NCBI GenBank assembly: GCA_003167475.1
Contig: PMTB01000042.1
Location: 1,696-12,970 of the forward strand
Length of the DNA: 11,275 nucleotides
Reading direction: 5' to 3'
From: a candidate division FCPU426 bacterium
GTDB taxonomy: Bacteria; Oederibacteriota; PGYV01; Palsa-1178
Within the stretch, counting starts at the first letter, position 1. Every line of letters begins with the position of its first letter. A program made the translations under genes and the position numbers. The notes beneath the pieces are model-generated. The model was not told the origin of the DNA. It did not search any database and worked only from the letters and a program-made list of their open reading frames with translations. This document shows positions 1 to 7,080 of the stretch, in pieces.

Positions 1-106
1 TTTATAATACAAGCGCAAAATTCCGAGGCAAAGTTTTGTCAGCGCCAGGCACGACTTAACATAAAAACTTTTCAGACAGTCTATTTTAGATGTAAAAAAC
101 CCTTTG
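1..106. other. Non-coding tail downstream of the fumarase genes
   Basis: AT-rich stretch after the last operon gene. No ORF of meaningful length starts here. On the minus strand the fumB stop is followed by GGGTTTTTT, but the only upstream stem is a 4-bp CTTT/AAAG pairing, so I do not call a rho-independent terminator. A small imperfect hairpin lies at about 39-56 (GTCAGCGCC / GGCACGAC with a bulge and a 3-nt loop) without a T tract. Either termination is factor-dependent or transcription continues leftwards out of the window. Confidence 0.5.
4..31 (-). promoter_or_regulatory. Possible weak promoter reading out of the window
   Basis: On the minus strand TTGCCT (26-31) lies 16 bp upstream of TATTAT (4-9). 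This is a 4/6 match to the -35 consensus and 5/6 to the -10. It would drive a gene beyond the left edge. The region is AT-rich, so a chance match is quite possible. Confidence 0.2.
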
Positions 107-667
107 TTAAAGTATAGCATACAATTTTCTCCCCTGCTCGTAAAGATCGTTTCCATAAATGTCGTTTATCACAACCGCTGGAAAATCCTTAACTTTTATC
201 CTGCGTATCGCCTCGGGCCCGAGATCTTCGTAGGCTATTACATCGGATTTTACTATGGTTTTTGATATCAGCGCCCCGGCTCCGCCAATCGCGCCAAAAT
301 ACACGGCCTTGTTGTCCATCATTGCTTTTTTCACTTTTTCATCACGCGCGCCCTTGCCTATCATACCCAGAAGGCCTTTTTCCATCAGCGCCGGCGCGTA
401 AGCGTCCATCCTGCCGCTGGTGGTCGGCCCTGCCGAACCTATTATCTCACCCGGTTTCGGCGGGGTGGGCCCGACGTAATAAATAAACTGTCCCCTGACA
501 TCCACGGGCAGTTCTTTTCCCTGCCTGATAAGTTCAATGAGTCTTTTATGCGCGGCGTCCCTGCCGGTCAGCATGGTCCCTGATATCAAAACCCTGTCTC
601 CGGCCCTGAGTTTTTCAATCACACTTTTATCTGTGGGTGCTGTAATGCGGATAACTTTTTCTTCCAT
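107..667 (-). CDS. fumB: Class I fumarate hydratase, beta (C-terminal) subunit
   Basis: This is the C-terminal domain subunit of a two-subunit iron-sulfur fumarase, which interconverts fumarate and malate in the cytoplasm together with the adjacent alpha subunit. The 186-aa product has the family landmarks GRDAAH (35-40), YVGPT (64-68) and GPTTSGRMD (80-88), and the length is normal. I place the start at the ATG at 665-667: it has a good GAAGGA site 6 nt upstream, and the family usually begins with a short strand like MEEKVIRITAP. The ORF stays open to an ATG at 715, but that would add 16 residues coded mainly by a palindrome and has no Shine-Dalgarno. The L-tartrate dehydratase beta subunit is a paralogue that cannot be excluded from this subunit alone, but the mdh and sucCD neighbours favour fumarase. 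It is the last gene of the operon, 65 nt after fumA. Confidence 0.9.
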   Translation of the reverse strand: MEEKVIRITAPTDKSVIEKLRAGDRVLISGTMLTGRDAAHKRLIELIRQGKELPVDVRGQFIYYVGPTPPKPGEIIGSAGPTTSGRMDAYAPALMEKGLLGMIGKGARDEKVKKAMMDNKAVYFGAIGGAGALISKTIVKSDVIAYEDLGPEAIRRIKVKDFPAVVINDIYGNDLYEQGRKLYAIL

Positions 668-688
668 ATATTTTCCTTCTTTTGTTTC

Positions 689-718
689 CGTATGGAACGC
701 ATATATGCGTTCCATACG
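689..718. repeat. Perfect 30-bp palindrome between fumA and fumB
   Basis: Each half reads CGTATGGAACGCATA followed by its exact reverse complement, with no mismatch. In the minus-strand mRNA it would fold as a 13-bp stem with a UAUA loop, ending 21 nt before the preferred fumB start and just upstream of its GAAGGA ribosome site. As DNA it could be a binding site for a dimeric protein. Because of the symmetry, both strands translate locally to the same MERIYAFHT peptide, which explains an apparent N-terminal extension of fumB. Confidence 0.9.
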
Positions 719-719
719 C

Positions 720-731
720 GTTTTATAAAAC
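720..731. repeat. 12-bp palindrome next to the fumA stop
   Basis: GTTTTATAAAAC is a perfect palindrome directly after the fumA stop codon (TAG, 733-735 on the minus strand) and 1 bp from the 30-bp palindrome. It is AT-rich and may be coincidental, but the two together fill nearly half of the fumA-fumB gap. Confidence 0.5.
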
Positions 732-732
732 C

Positions 733-1578
733 CTACAATACTATGATCTTATGCCTTGATGCGTGGCACTGGATATTCACGGCCACCGGGAGCGACGCTA
801 TGTGGCACGGATATGTTTCGACATTCACCTGCATGGCCGTTATCCTGCCGCCGAATCCGGCCGGGCCGATGCCTGTCTTATTGATAAGGGTCAGCAGTTC
901 GCTTTCCAACTCATCTTTTTTTCCGTCGGGATTTTTCTTTCCAAAAGGCCTCAGCACGGCTTTTTTCGACAGCAGCGCAGCCTTTTCAAATGTGCCTCCG
1001 ATTCCAACGCCCACTATTATGGGAGGGCACGGGTTTGGGCCGGCCTTTTGCACTGTTTCAACCACAAATTCCTTCACACCTTCTATTCCCTGTGACGGCT
1101 TGAGCATCCTTATCGCGCTCATGTTCTCGCTTCCTCCGCCTTTTGGCGCGACCTCTATAGTCAGGGAATTCCCCGGGACAATCTCGTAATAAATAACAGC
1201 CGGGGTATTGTCATTGGTGTTTTTGCGTTCTATCGGGTCCGAGAGGACCGACTTGCGCAGGTATCCTTCCTTATATCCCTGCCTTACCCCTTCGTTTATG
1301 GCGTCTTCCAGGCTGCCTCCGACCACATGGACATCCTGGCCAATTTTGACGAATACTATGGTTATCCCCGTGTCCTGGCATATGGGCTTATGTTCGAGCT
1401 CGGCTATCTCGGAGTTTTTTTCAAGTATGCTGAAAACTTCCCTGCCCGCGGGCGACTCCTCTTCGCGGGAGAACCTGTGCAGGGCTTTTTTCAGCGCCGG
1501 TTCCAGGTAAATATTCGCGTCTATACAAAGCATTTTTACCCCGCTGGTTATCTTAGCGGTGTTTATTATTCTCAGCAT
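733..1578 (-). CDS. fumA: Class I fumarate hydratase, alpha (N-terminal) subunit
   Basis: This is the catalytic iron-sulfur subunit of class I fumarase (fumarate + water <-> L-malate). The 281-aa product is the normal length for the split form. Visible landmarks are PICQDTGI (65-72), a KGGGSENMS stretch (146-154), NPCPPIIVGVGIGG (182-195) and the C-terminal NIQCHASRH. The three cysteines C67, C184 and C271 are at the positions expected to hold the oxygen-sensitive 4Fe-4S cluster. The chosen ATG (1576-1578) keeps the usual N-terminal strand before the LCIDAN motif. Its Shine-Dalgarno is weak and it starts 2 nt after the NifV-like gene stop, suggesting translational coupling. The tartrate dehydratase alpha subunit is the main alternative family; TCA neighbours favour fumarase. 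Confidence 0.92.
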   Translation of the reverse strand: MLRIINTAKITSGVKMLCIDANIYLEPALKKALHRFSREEESPAGREVFSILEKNSEIAELEHKPICQDTGITIVFVKIGQDVHVVGGSLEDAINEGVRQGYKEGYLRKSVLSDPIERKNTNDNTPAVIYYEIVPGNSLTIEVAPKGGGSENMSAIRMLKPSQGIEGVKEFVVETVQKAGPNPCPPIIVGVGIGGTFEKAALLSKKAVLRPFGKKNPDGKKDELESELLTLINKTGIGPAGFGGRITAMQVNVETYPCHIASLPVAVNIQCHASRHKIIVL

Positions 1579-1580
1579 TT

Positions 1581-2741
1581 TTAGCCACGGCCTTTTTTCC
1601 TGATATGATCGTAATATATGGATACCAGTTCCTTGTCAAAAAGCGACCTTTTCAGTTTTATAACTTTCAGCTTTACATACCGCATTATTGCCGCGGCCTG
1701 CTTTTCGGATATTTCAATGGAATATTCCGAGAACTTTTGTATCACGGCGTCTATCCCGGAATACTTACCTATCACTATCTGGCGTATCAGGCCGACCTCC
1801 TCCGGCGGAAAAGCCTCGTATGTTTTGTTGTTTTTAAGTATGGCTGCCACGTGCACGCCGGACTCGTGGGTAAAAATACTGCTGCCAACTATAGGCTTGC
1901 CCGGATGGACTTCCCTGCCCGAGGCCTTTTCCACATATTCCGAGGCTGATTTAAGCCTGTTCATGTTCACCCTTGTTTCATAACCCTTTACATATTTCAG
2001 AACCATCACAACTTCCTCGAGCGCCGCATTGCCCGCCCTTTCGCCCAGGCCGTTTATGGTCACATTCGCAAAGTCAGCTCCGCCTTCTATTCCGGCTATT
2101 ATGTTTGCGGTTGCCATACCGAAATCATTGTGCATGTGTACCTCGATGGGTATATTGACGGTGTGCCTGATGGTTTTTATCCTGTCAAAAACCGAACTGG
2201 GGGCGAGCACCCCGACAGTGTCGCAGAACCTGAAACGGTCCGCGCCGGCTTCTCTTGCAGCCTGGGCAAACTCAAGCAGGAATACCGCGTCGGCCCTGGA
2301 CGCATCCTCGGCGCTGGCACATACGTAAAGCCCTCTGCTTTTCGCGTAGTCAACGCATTTCTGCAGGTTGGTAAGCACCCATGCCCGGTTCTTGCCGAGT
2401 TTATGCTTGATGTGTATGTCCGAGGAAGGTATGGAAATGGAAACCGCGCTTACCCCGCACTCCAGGGAAGCGTCTATATCCTTTATCACGGCCCTGTTCC
2501 ACGCCATTATGACGGCCCTTAAATTAAGGCCGACAATTTCTTTGATGGCCCTGAGTTCCTCCCCGCCCATCACGGGTATACCGGCTTCTATCTCGTCCAC
2601 TCCCAGCTTGTCAAGGACGCGGGCTATCCCTATTTTTTCCTGCAATGAAAATACGACTCCGGCCGTCTCTTCGCCGTCGCGGAGCGTCGTGTCCACTATT
2701 TTTATCATCCTGTCCTTGTTTTCATCGCCGGTTCCATACAT
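1581..2741 (-). CDS. NifV-type homocitrate synthase / possible Re-citrate synthase
   Basis: Member of the DRE-TIM metallolyase (HMGL-like) family, which condenses acetyl-CoA with a 2-oxo acid. The 386-aa product shows DTTLRDGEE (17-25), the metal-binding HMHND (202-206), GLGERAGNA (231-239) and FTHESGVH (290-297). The overall pattern resembles NifV homocitrate synthases more than long isopropylmalate synthases, and there is no C-terminal regulatory LeuA domain. The family also contains the clostridial Re-citrate synthase, so the substrate could be 2-oxoglutarate or oxaloacetate; sequence reading cannot decide. Its place between mdh and fumA, with no nitrogenase or lysine genes in view, is unusual. 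The outer ATG (2741) lies 6 nt after the mdh stop with a GGAG 11 nt away. An internal ATG at 2706-2708 (M12) has AAGGA 4 nt upstream and fits the usual family N-terminus better, so the true protein may be 375 aa. Confidence 0.82.
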   Translation of the reverse strand: MYGTGDENKDRMIKIVDTTLRDGEETAGVVFSLQEKIGIARVLDKLGVDEIEAGIPVMGGEELRAIKEIVGLNLRAVIMAWNRAVIKDIDASLECGVSAVSISIPSSDIHIKHKLGKNRAWVLTNLQKCVDYAKSRGLYVCASAEDASRADAVFLLEFAQAAREAGADRFRFCDTVGVLAPSSVFDRIKTIRHTVNIPIEVHMHNDFGMATANIIAGIEGGADFANVTINGLGERAGNAALEEVVMVLKYVKGYETRVNMNRLKSASEYVEKASGREVHPGKPIVGSSIFTHESGVHVAAILKNNKTYEAFPPEEVGLIRQIVIGKYSGIDAVIQKFSEYSIEISEKQAAAIMRYVKLKVIKLKRSLFDKELVSIYYDHIRKKGRG

Positions 2742-2747
2742 GGTATA

Positions 2748-3674
2748 TTACGCTCCGTATATGCTTTTTATCCCGCTTTTTACCGATTCCACTGATTTGG
2801 AAAGAGCGGTTTTTTCTTCCGCAGAGAGTTCCACTTCTATTATCTTTTCCACGCCATTTTTCCCGAGTATGACAGGCACTCCGCAGTAAACATCCTTTGC
2901 CCCGTATTCGCCGTCAAGATAAACAGCGGCCGTAACAACCCTTTTTTCATCCCTGGCGATAGCCTCAGCCATGAGCACGGCTGACGCAGCCGGTGCGTAG
3001 AAAGCCGAGCCTGTTTTCAGGAGCGAAACTATCTCTCCCCCGCCTTTTCTTGTGCGGTCTATAAGCGCGTTTATTTTTTCATCCGGCAGCAGTTCCGAGA
3101 GCGGTATGCCTGAAACAGACGCGAACCTTTTTACAGGCACCATGTCGTCTCCGTGGCCGCCAAGCACAAGGGCGCTGACGTCTTTCATGGACACGTTCAA
3201 AGATTCCGCTATGAAAGCCCTGAACCTTGTCGAGTCAAGCACTCCGGCCATCCCGATAACTTTCTTATTGTTAAACCCTGTGGCTTTGTACATGGCGTAG
3301 GCCATGACGTCCAGCGGGTTCGTGACCACTATCACAACCGCTCCGGGAGCGTATTTTTTTATGCTTGCCGCGGCGTTTTCGACTATTTCCTTGTTCTTTA
3401 AAAGCAGGTCCATCCTGTCCATTCCGGGTTTCCGCGGCAGGCCTGCTGTCATTATCACTATATCGGAGCCGTCTATATCCGCGTAGTTGTTGCTTCCTTT
3501 TGTAAATGTGCTGTAATGCTCGACGGGCCCGGCCTGCAGCATATCAAGCATTTTTTCCTGCGGCATTCCCTCGACTATGTCGACTACGGCTATTTCCCTG
3601 GCAATCTCTTTTTCAGCCAGGAACAGCGCGGTTGAGGCGCCAACGTTTCCCGAGCCTATGACGCTTATCTTCAT
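2748..3674 (-). CDS. mdh: NAD-dependent malate dehydrogenase, LDH-like type
   Basis: Interconverts malate and oxaloacetate with NAD(H) in the cytoplasm. The 308-aa product has the Rossmann motif GSGNVG (7-12) and D32 at the end of the second strand, which favours NAD over NADP. The substrate loop reads LPRKPGMDRMDL; R81 and R87 mark malate rather than lactate specificity. D147 and R150 (LDSTR) and the catalytic H174 (GGHGDDMVP) are all present. The length is typical of the LDH-like MDH group of about 310 aa. Its ATG overlaps the sucD stop by 4 nt (ATGA), implying translational coupling. It links the citrate synthase substrate oxaloacetate with the fumarase product malate encoded at the operon end. 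Confidence 0.94.
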   Translation of the reverse strand: MKISVIGSGNVGASTALFLAEKEIAREIAVVDIVEGMPQEKMLDMLQAGPVEHYSTFTKGSNNYADIDGSDIVIMTAGLPRKPGMDRMDLLLKNKEIVENAAASIKKYAPGAVVIVVTNPLDVMAYAMYKATGFNNKKVIGMAGVLDSTRFRAFIAESLNVSMKDVSALVLGGHGDDMVPVKRFASVSGIPLSELLPDEKINALIDRTRKGGGEIVSLLKTGSAFYAPAASAVLMAEAIARDEKRVVTAAVYLDGEYGAKDVYCGVPVILGKNGVEKIIEVELSAEEKTALSKSVESVKSGIKSIYGA

Positions 3675-4552
3675 TTTTTCGCTCCCGCGAGTATTTTATC
3701 CGCAAGCAGGTCCGCTATGCCCTGCGGCGTGTTGGCTACTTCAACTCCTGCTTCGTTCAAGGCCCGTATCTTTGCCTCGGCAGTCCCGCTGGTCCCTGAG
3801 ATTATCGCTCCGGCGTGTCCCATCCTTTTGCCCGGAGGGGCCGTCCTTCCGGCTATGAACGAAACAACCGGCTTTGTCATGGTCTTTATGAATTTCGCCG
3901 CTTCTTCCTCATCTGACCCGCCTATCTCGCCGATCATGGCCACGGCAGTCGTTTCCGGGTCGGCTTCAAAAAGCGTAAGCGCGTCTATGAAATTCGTGCC
4001 GACTATCGGGTCCCCGCCTATTCCTATACACGTTGACTGCCCTATGCCCGCTTTTGTCATGTTGTAAACCACTTCATATGTCAGGGTGCCGCTCCTTGAA
4101 ACAACTCCGACGCTTCCTTTCATGTGTATATCAGCCGACATTATCCCTATCTTTGATTTCCCCGGCGATATCAATCCCGGGCAATTCGGGCCTATGTACC
4201 TGATATTTTTTGACCTTAAATACCTGTCAAGCTTGAGCATTTCGTGCACCGGCACGCCCTCGGTCACTATTATAATGAGGGAAACTCCGGAATCCGCCGC
4301 TTCGTAAACCGCGTCGGAGGCGAACGCGGGCGGCACAAATATTATCGACGCGTCCGCCCCTGTCGCTTTAACAGCCTCTGACATGCCGTCATATACAGGC
4401 AGTCCGTGTTCTTTGCTTCCGCCTTTTCCTGGCGTCACACCCGCGACCACTTTCGTCCCGTATTCGATCATTTTTTTGGCGTGGAAACTTCCGTCCCTGC
4501 CCGTTATTCCCTGTACTATTACCTTTGTGTTTTCATTGATTAGTATGCTCAT
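3671..4552 (-). CDS. sucD: Succinyl-CoA synthetase, alpha subunit
   Basis: CoA-binding and phosphohistidine subunit of succinate-CoA ligase (succinyl-CoA + NDP + Pi <-> succinate + CoA + NTP). The 293-aa product has the N-terminal CoA-binding GITGRDGSFHAK (15-26), the YIGPNCPG stretch (119-126), SRSGTLTYE (152-160), E208 in GEIGG, and the phosphorylated histidine H246 in GKRMGHAGAI. The length is standard (about 290 aa). It overlaps sucC by 4 nt (ATGA) at its start and mdh by 4 nt at its end. Direction of use depends on the cell: substrate-level phosphorylation in an oxidative cycle or succinate activation in a reductive one. Confidence 0.96.
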   Translation of the reverse strand: MSILINENTKVIVQGITGRDGSFHAKKMIEYGTKVVAGVTPGKGGSKEHGLPVYDGMSEAVKATGADASIIFVPPAFASDAVYEAADSGVSLIIIVTEGVPVHEMLKLDRYLRSKNIRYIGPNCPGLISPGKSKIGIMSADIHMKGSVGVVSRSGTLTYEVVYNMTKAGIGQSTCIGIGGDPIVGTNFIDALTLFEADPETTAVAMIGEIGGSDEEEAAKFIKTMTKPVVSFIAGRTAPPGKRMGHAGAIISGTSGTAEAKIRALNEAGVEVANTPQGIADLLADKILAGAKK

Positions 4553-5682
4553 CTCGCCACCAGCCCCACTGCTTTTTTTGCGGCTCCGATCATGGTTTCC
4601 TCAAATATCAGTTCGGAACCTTTCAGTATTTCCTTTGCCTCTGAAGCGTTGGTACCCGTAAGCCTGACCACTATAGGGAAGTTCACCTTTAACTCCGATA
4701 TGGCGCTGATCAACCCCCTTGCCACGTCGTCGCACCTGGTTATGCCCCCGAATATGTTGAAAAAGGCCACCTTCACGTTCTCGTCGCCCATTAACAACTG
4801 CATCGCATACTTGACTTTTTCCGGGTTCGAGCTTCCCCCGATATCCAGGAAGTTTGCCGGCTCTCCGCCGTAAAGTTTGATTATGTCCATAGTCGCCATA
4901 GAAAGCCCGGCTCCGTTCACTATGCACCCTATATTGCCTTCCATCTTTATGTAGGACAACCCCTTTTGTTTTGCCTGGTGTTCCGGCTGCGCCTCGAGTT
5001 CATCCTTTACCATATCGTATATTTCCTGCTGCCTGTACATGGCATTGTCGTCTATGTCCATTTTCGCGTCTGCGGCTATGACTTTGTTATCCTTTGTCAG
5101 CACGAGCGGGTTTATTTCCACCAGGTTCGCGTCGGTTTCAAGGAATATTTTGTAGAGATTTTTGATTATTTTTGAAGCCTGCGCGCAGGCATCCTTGTCC
5201 AGCCCGGCTTGTTTCAGGAACGGCCTTATGTGAAAATCCTTCAGTCCGGTAAACGGGTCTATGTATGACTTGTTTATGCTTTCCGGGGACTTTTTCGCCA
5301 CGTCCTCTATGTCAACCCCGCCCATTATGCTGGAAATGAAAACCGTCATATGTTTCGCCCTGTCAATGGCGAAACTTACGTAATATTCCTTGTCTATGTC
5401 TATGGCTTTTTCCACAAGCACCTTTTTCACTATCAGGCCCTTTAGGTCCATTCCGAGGATTGTTCCGGCTGTTGCGAACGCCTCTTCTTTTCCCGAGGAC
5501 AGTTTTACCCCGCCTGCTTTTCCCCTTCCGCCGACGTGGACCTGGGCCTTTATTACGGCCTTTCCCGGGAAGCCGGACGCTATTTCAGCGGCTTTCTCCG
5601 GTGTGAGCGCCATGGAGCCTTCCGGCACGGGTATTGAGTATTTCCTGAAAATCGCCTTTGCCTGAAATTCGTGGAGTTTCAT
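4549..5682 (-). CDS. sucC: Succinyl-CoA synthetase, beta subunit
   Basis: ATP-grasp subunit of succinate-CoA ligase, binding the nucleotide and, with SucD, succinate. The 377-aa product starts with the family signature MKLHEFQAKAIFRKY. It carries the ATP-grasp loop QVHVGGRGKAGGVK (from about residue 47), the metal site region LVEINPLVL, and the C-terminal stretches FLDIGG and NIFGGITRCDDVARG. The length matches bacterial SucC. The gene starts within the korC stop (4-nt ATGA overlap) and its own stop overlaps the sucD start, so its translation is probably coupled to both. ATP versus GTP preference cannot be read from the sequence with confidence. Confidence 0.96.
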   Translation of the reverse strand: MKLHEFQAKAIFRKYSIPVPEGSMALTPEKAAEIASGFPGKAVIKAQVHVGGRGKAGGVKLSSGKEEAFATAGTILGMDLKGLIVKKVLVEKAIDIDKEYYVSFAIDRAKHMTVFISSIMGGVDIEDVAKKSPESINKSYIDPFTGLKDFHIRPFLKQAGLDKDACAQASKIIKNLYKIFLETDANLVEINPLVLTKDNKVIAADAKMDIDDNAMYRQQEIYDMVKDELEAQPEHQAKQKGLSYIKMEGNIGCIVNGAGLSMATMDIIKLYGGEPANFLDIGGSSNPEKVKYAMQLLMGDENVKVAFFNIFGGITRCDDVARGLISAISELKVNFPIVVRLTGTNASEAKEILKGSELIFEETMIGAAKKAVGLVAR

Positions 5683-6248
5683 TTTTTCATCTCCTGCAGT
5701 ATTTTTCCTTTTAATTCCAACGCCGCATTATAACCCTCTTCAAGCGCCTTTAAGTTCATCTCTTCCGTGCCTGACGGCGCCCTGTCGAGCACCGCTTTTT
5801 TCATGGCTTCAAGCGAAACCACATTCGTAAGGGCAACTATGGCCCCCAATGACACGACGTTCGCCACTATTTTTTTCCCGGCCTTTTCCGCGGCTATCTT
5901 TGTCAGGTCCATGGAATATACCGGACCTGTCCTGGGCTTGACCTTGGTGACAAAAAATGAATCAGTCAGAAGGACGCCTTCTTCCCTTAATCCCGAAATA
6001 TACTTGTCGTACGATTCCTGCGTCATGGAAAGCATGAAGTCAGCCTGCCTGACTTTCGGGAAATCGATCGGCTTGTCGCTGATTATAACCTCGCTCCTGC
6101 TGGCCCCTCCGCGCGCTTCGGGCCCGTATGACTGTGACTGTGTAGCTTCCTTATTATCATATATCGACGCCGCTTCTCCGAGCATGATGCCCGCGAGTAT
6201 AAGCCCCTGTCCGCCTGATCCGCTTAAACGCAGTTCATACTTTGGCAT
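5679..6248 (-). CDS. korC: 2-oxoglutarate:ferredoxin oxidoreductase, gamma subunit
   Basis: Gamma subunit of a 2-oxoacid:ferredoxin oxidoreductase (2-oxoglutarate + CoA + oxidised ferredoxin <-> succinyl-CoA + CO2 + reduced ferredoxin). The 189-aa product has the family motifs GSGGQGL (10-16) and QSQSYGPEARGG (38-49), the latter involved in the subunit interface and cofactor region. I start at ATG 6246-6248, which has GGAAGGTG about 6 nt upstream; a GTG at 6255-6257 would add three residues but sits directly against the Shine-Dalgarno. It overlaps the korB end by 14 nt and sucC by 4 nt. Placement beside sucCD supports 2-oxoglutarate as substrate rather than pyruvate or branched-chain oxo acids. 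Confidence 0.93.
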   Translation of the reverse strand: MPKYELRLSGSGGQGLILAGIMLGEAASIYDNKEATQSQSYGPEARGGASRSEVIISDKPIDFPKVRQADFMLSMTQESYDKYISGLREEGVLLTDSFFVTKVKPRTGPVYSMDLTKIAAEKAGKKIVANVVSLGAIVALTNVVSLEAMKKAVLDRAPSGTEEMNLKALEEGYNAALELKGKILQEMKK

Positions 6249-7080
6249 ATGCAGCACCTTCCTTTTCTTTTAATTTAAGCCTCTCCACGAGTTTTGTATA
6301 CTCGGCGGTCAGCTCGGGTTTTTCCTTGTTGACAAACTCTCCTATCACGAATTTTCCGGCAAGCTCGGATTCGCTCATGGTTTCCGCGGTCTTTTTATTG
6401 ACCGAGGAATCCCTTATCCACTTCATCATGTCTGCCGGAGTTGACATCTTGTTTTTCCTGCCGAAATATGTCGGGCACTGCGCTATGCAGTCGACAAATG
6501 AAAATCCCTTTTTCAAAAGCGCGTTCTTTATCATCATGGGTATCATTTTCGCGTGGAAGGTCGTTGTCCTTGCCACGTATGTGGCGCCGGCAGCCTCGAC
6601 GAGCTTGCACAGGTCAAACGGGCTTTCCATAAAACCGTACATCGACGTGGCCGTAATGGAGCCTGTCGGAGTGGTCGGCGAGTACTGCCCGTTCGTCATT
6701 CCGTAAGTCGAGTTGTTGTAACATACGACCGTGAGGTCTATATTGCGCCTTGCCGCGTGTATCAGGTGGTTGCCGCCTATGGCCGAGCAGTCACCGTCGC
6801 CGGTCAATACAACCACGTTCAGTTCGGGCCGCGACTGCTTTATGCCTGTCGCAAATGATATTGCCCTTCCATGTGTCGTGTGTATCGTGTCAAAATCAAG
6901 GTACAAAGCCGAACGCGACGAGCAGCCTATCCCCGATACGATTACAGTGTTTTTGCGGTCCAGCCCTGAGTTCTTGAAAGCCTCGATAAAACCGTTCAGC
7001 ACTATCCCGTTCCCGCAGCCGGGACACCATATTGTCGGCATCCTGTCCATCCTGTAATAATCCTCATACATCCTGTTCAT
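6235..7080 (-). CDS. korB: 2-oxoglutarate:ferredoxin oxidoreductase, beta subunit
   Basis: Thiamine diphosphate and 4Fe-4S subunit of the complex. The 281-aa product has WCPGCGNG (18-25) with C19 and C22, then C53 (IGCSSRS) and C202 (QCPT), which are the four expected cluster ligands. The TPP/Mg motif starts at GDGD (94-97) and ends in the NN of CYNNSTYGMTNGQYSPTTP (120-138). The length is that of KorB/OorB. The start is clear: AAGGAGG lies 7 nt before the ATG, and that ATG overlaps the korA stop by 4 nt. Paralogous enzymes acting on pyruvate or branched-chain oxo acids share these motifs; the sucCD and citrate synthase neighbours make 2-oxoglutarate the best guess. Confidence 0.95.
   Translation of the reverse strand: MNRMYEDYYRMDRMPTIWCPGCGNGIVLNGFIEAFKNSGLDRKNTVIVSGIGCSSRSALYLDFDTIHTTHGRAISFATGIKQSRPELNVVVLTGDGDCSAIGGNHLIHAARRNIDLTVVCYNNSTYGMTNGQYSPTTPTGSITATSMYGFMESPFDLCKLVEAAGATYVARTTTFHAKMIPMMIKNALLKKGFSFVDCIAQCPTYFGRKNKMSTPADMMKWIRDSSVNKKTAETMSESELAGKFVIGEFVNKEKPELTAEYTKLVERLKLKEKEGAAYAKV

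Noticed and set aside
100..116. Rho-independent terminator after fumB
   Set aside because: A TTTTTT run exists just after the stop but the preceding stem is only 4 bp of A/U-rich pairing and overlaps the stop codon.
692..1189. 165-codon plus-strand ORF beginning MERIYAFHT
   Set aside because: It is antisense to fumA; its first residues equal those of the extended fumB frame only because both read the same palindrome. No family motifs and no promoter.
2368..2889. 173-codon plus-strand ORF spanning the NifV-like gene and mdh junction
   Set aside because: Overlaps two conserved genes on the other strand and shows no family pattern or ribosome site of note.
5767..6273. 168-codon plus-strand ORF opposite korC
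   Set aside because: Shadow of a well-supported gene; composition rich in Ser/Ala/Pro typical of antisense reading, with no domain signature.
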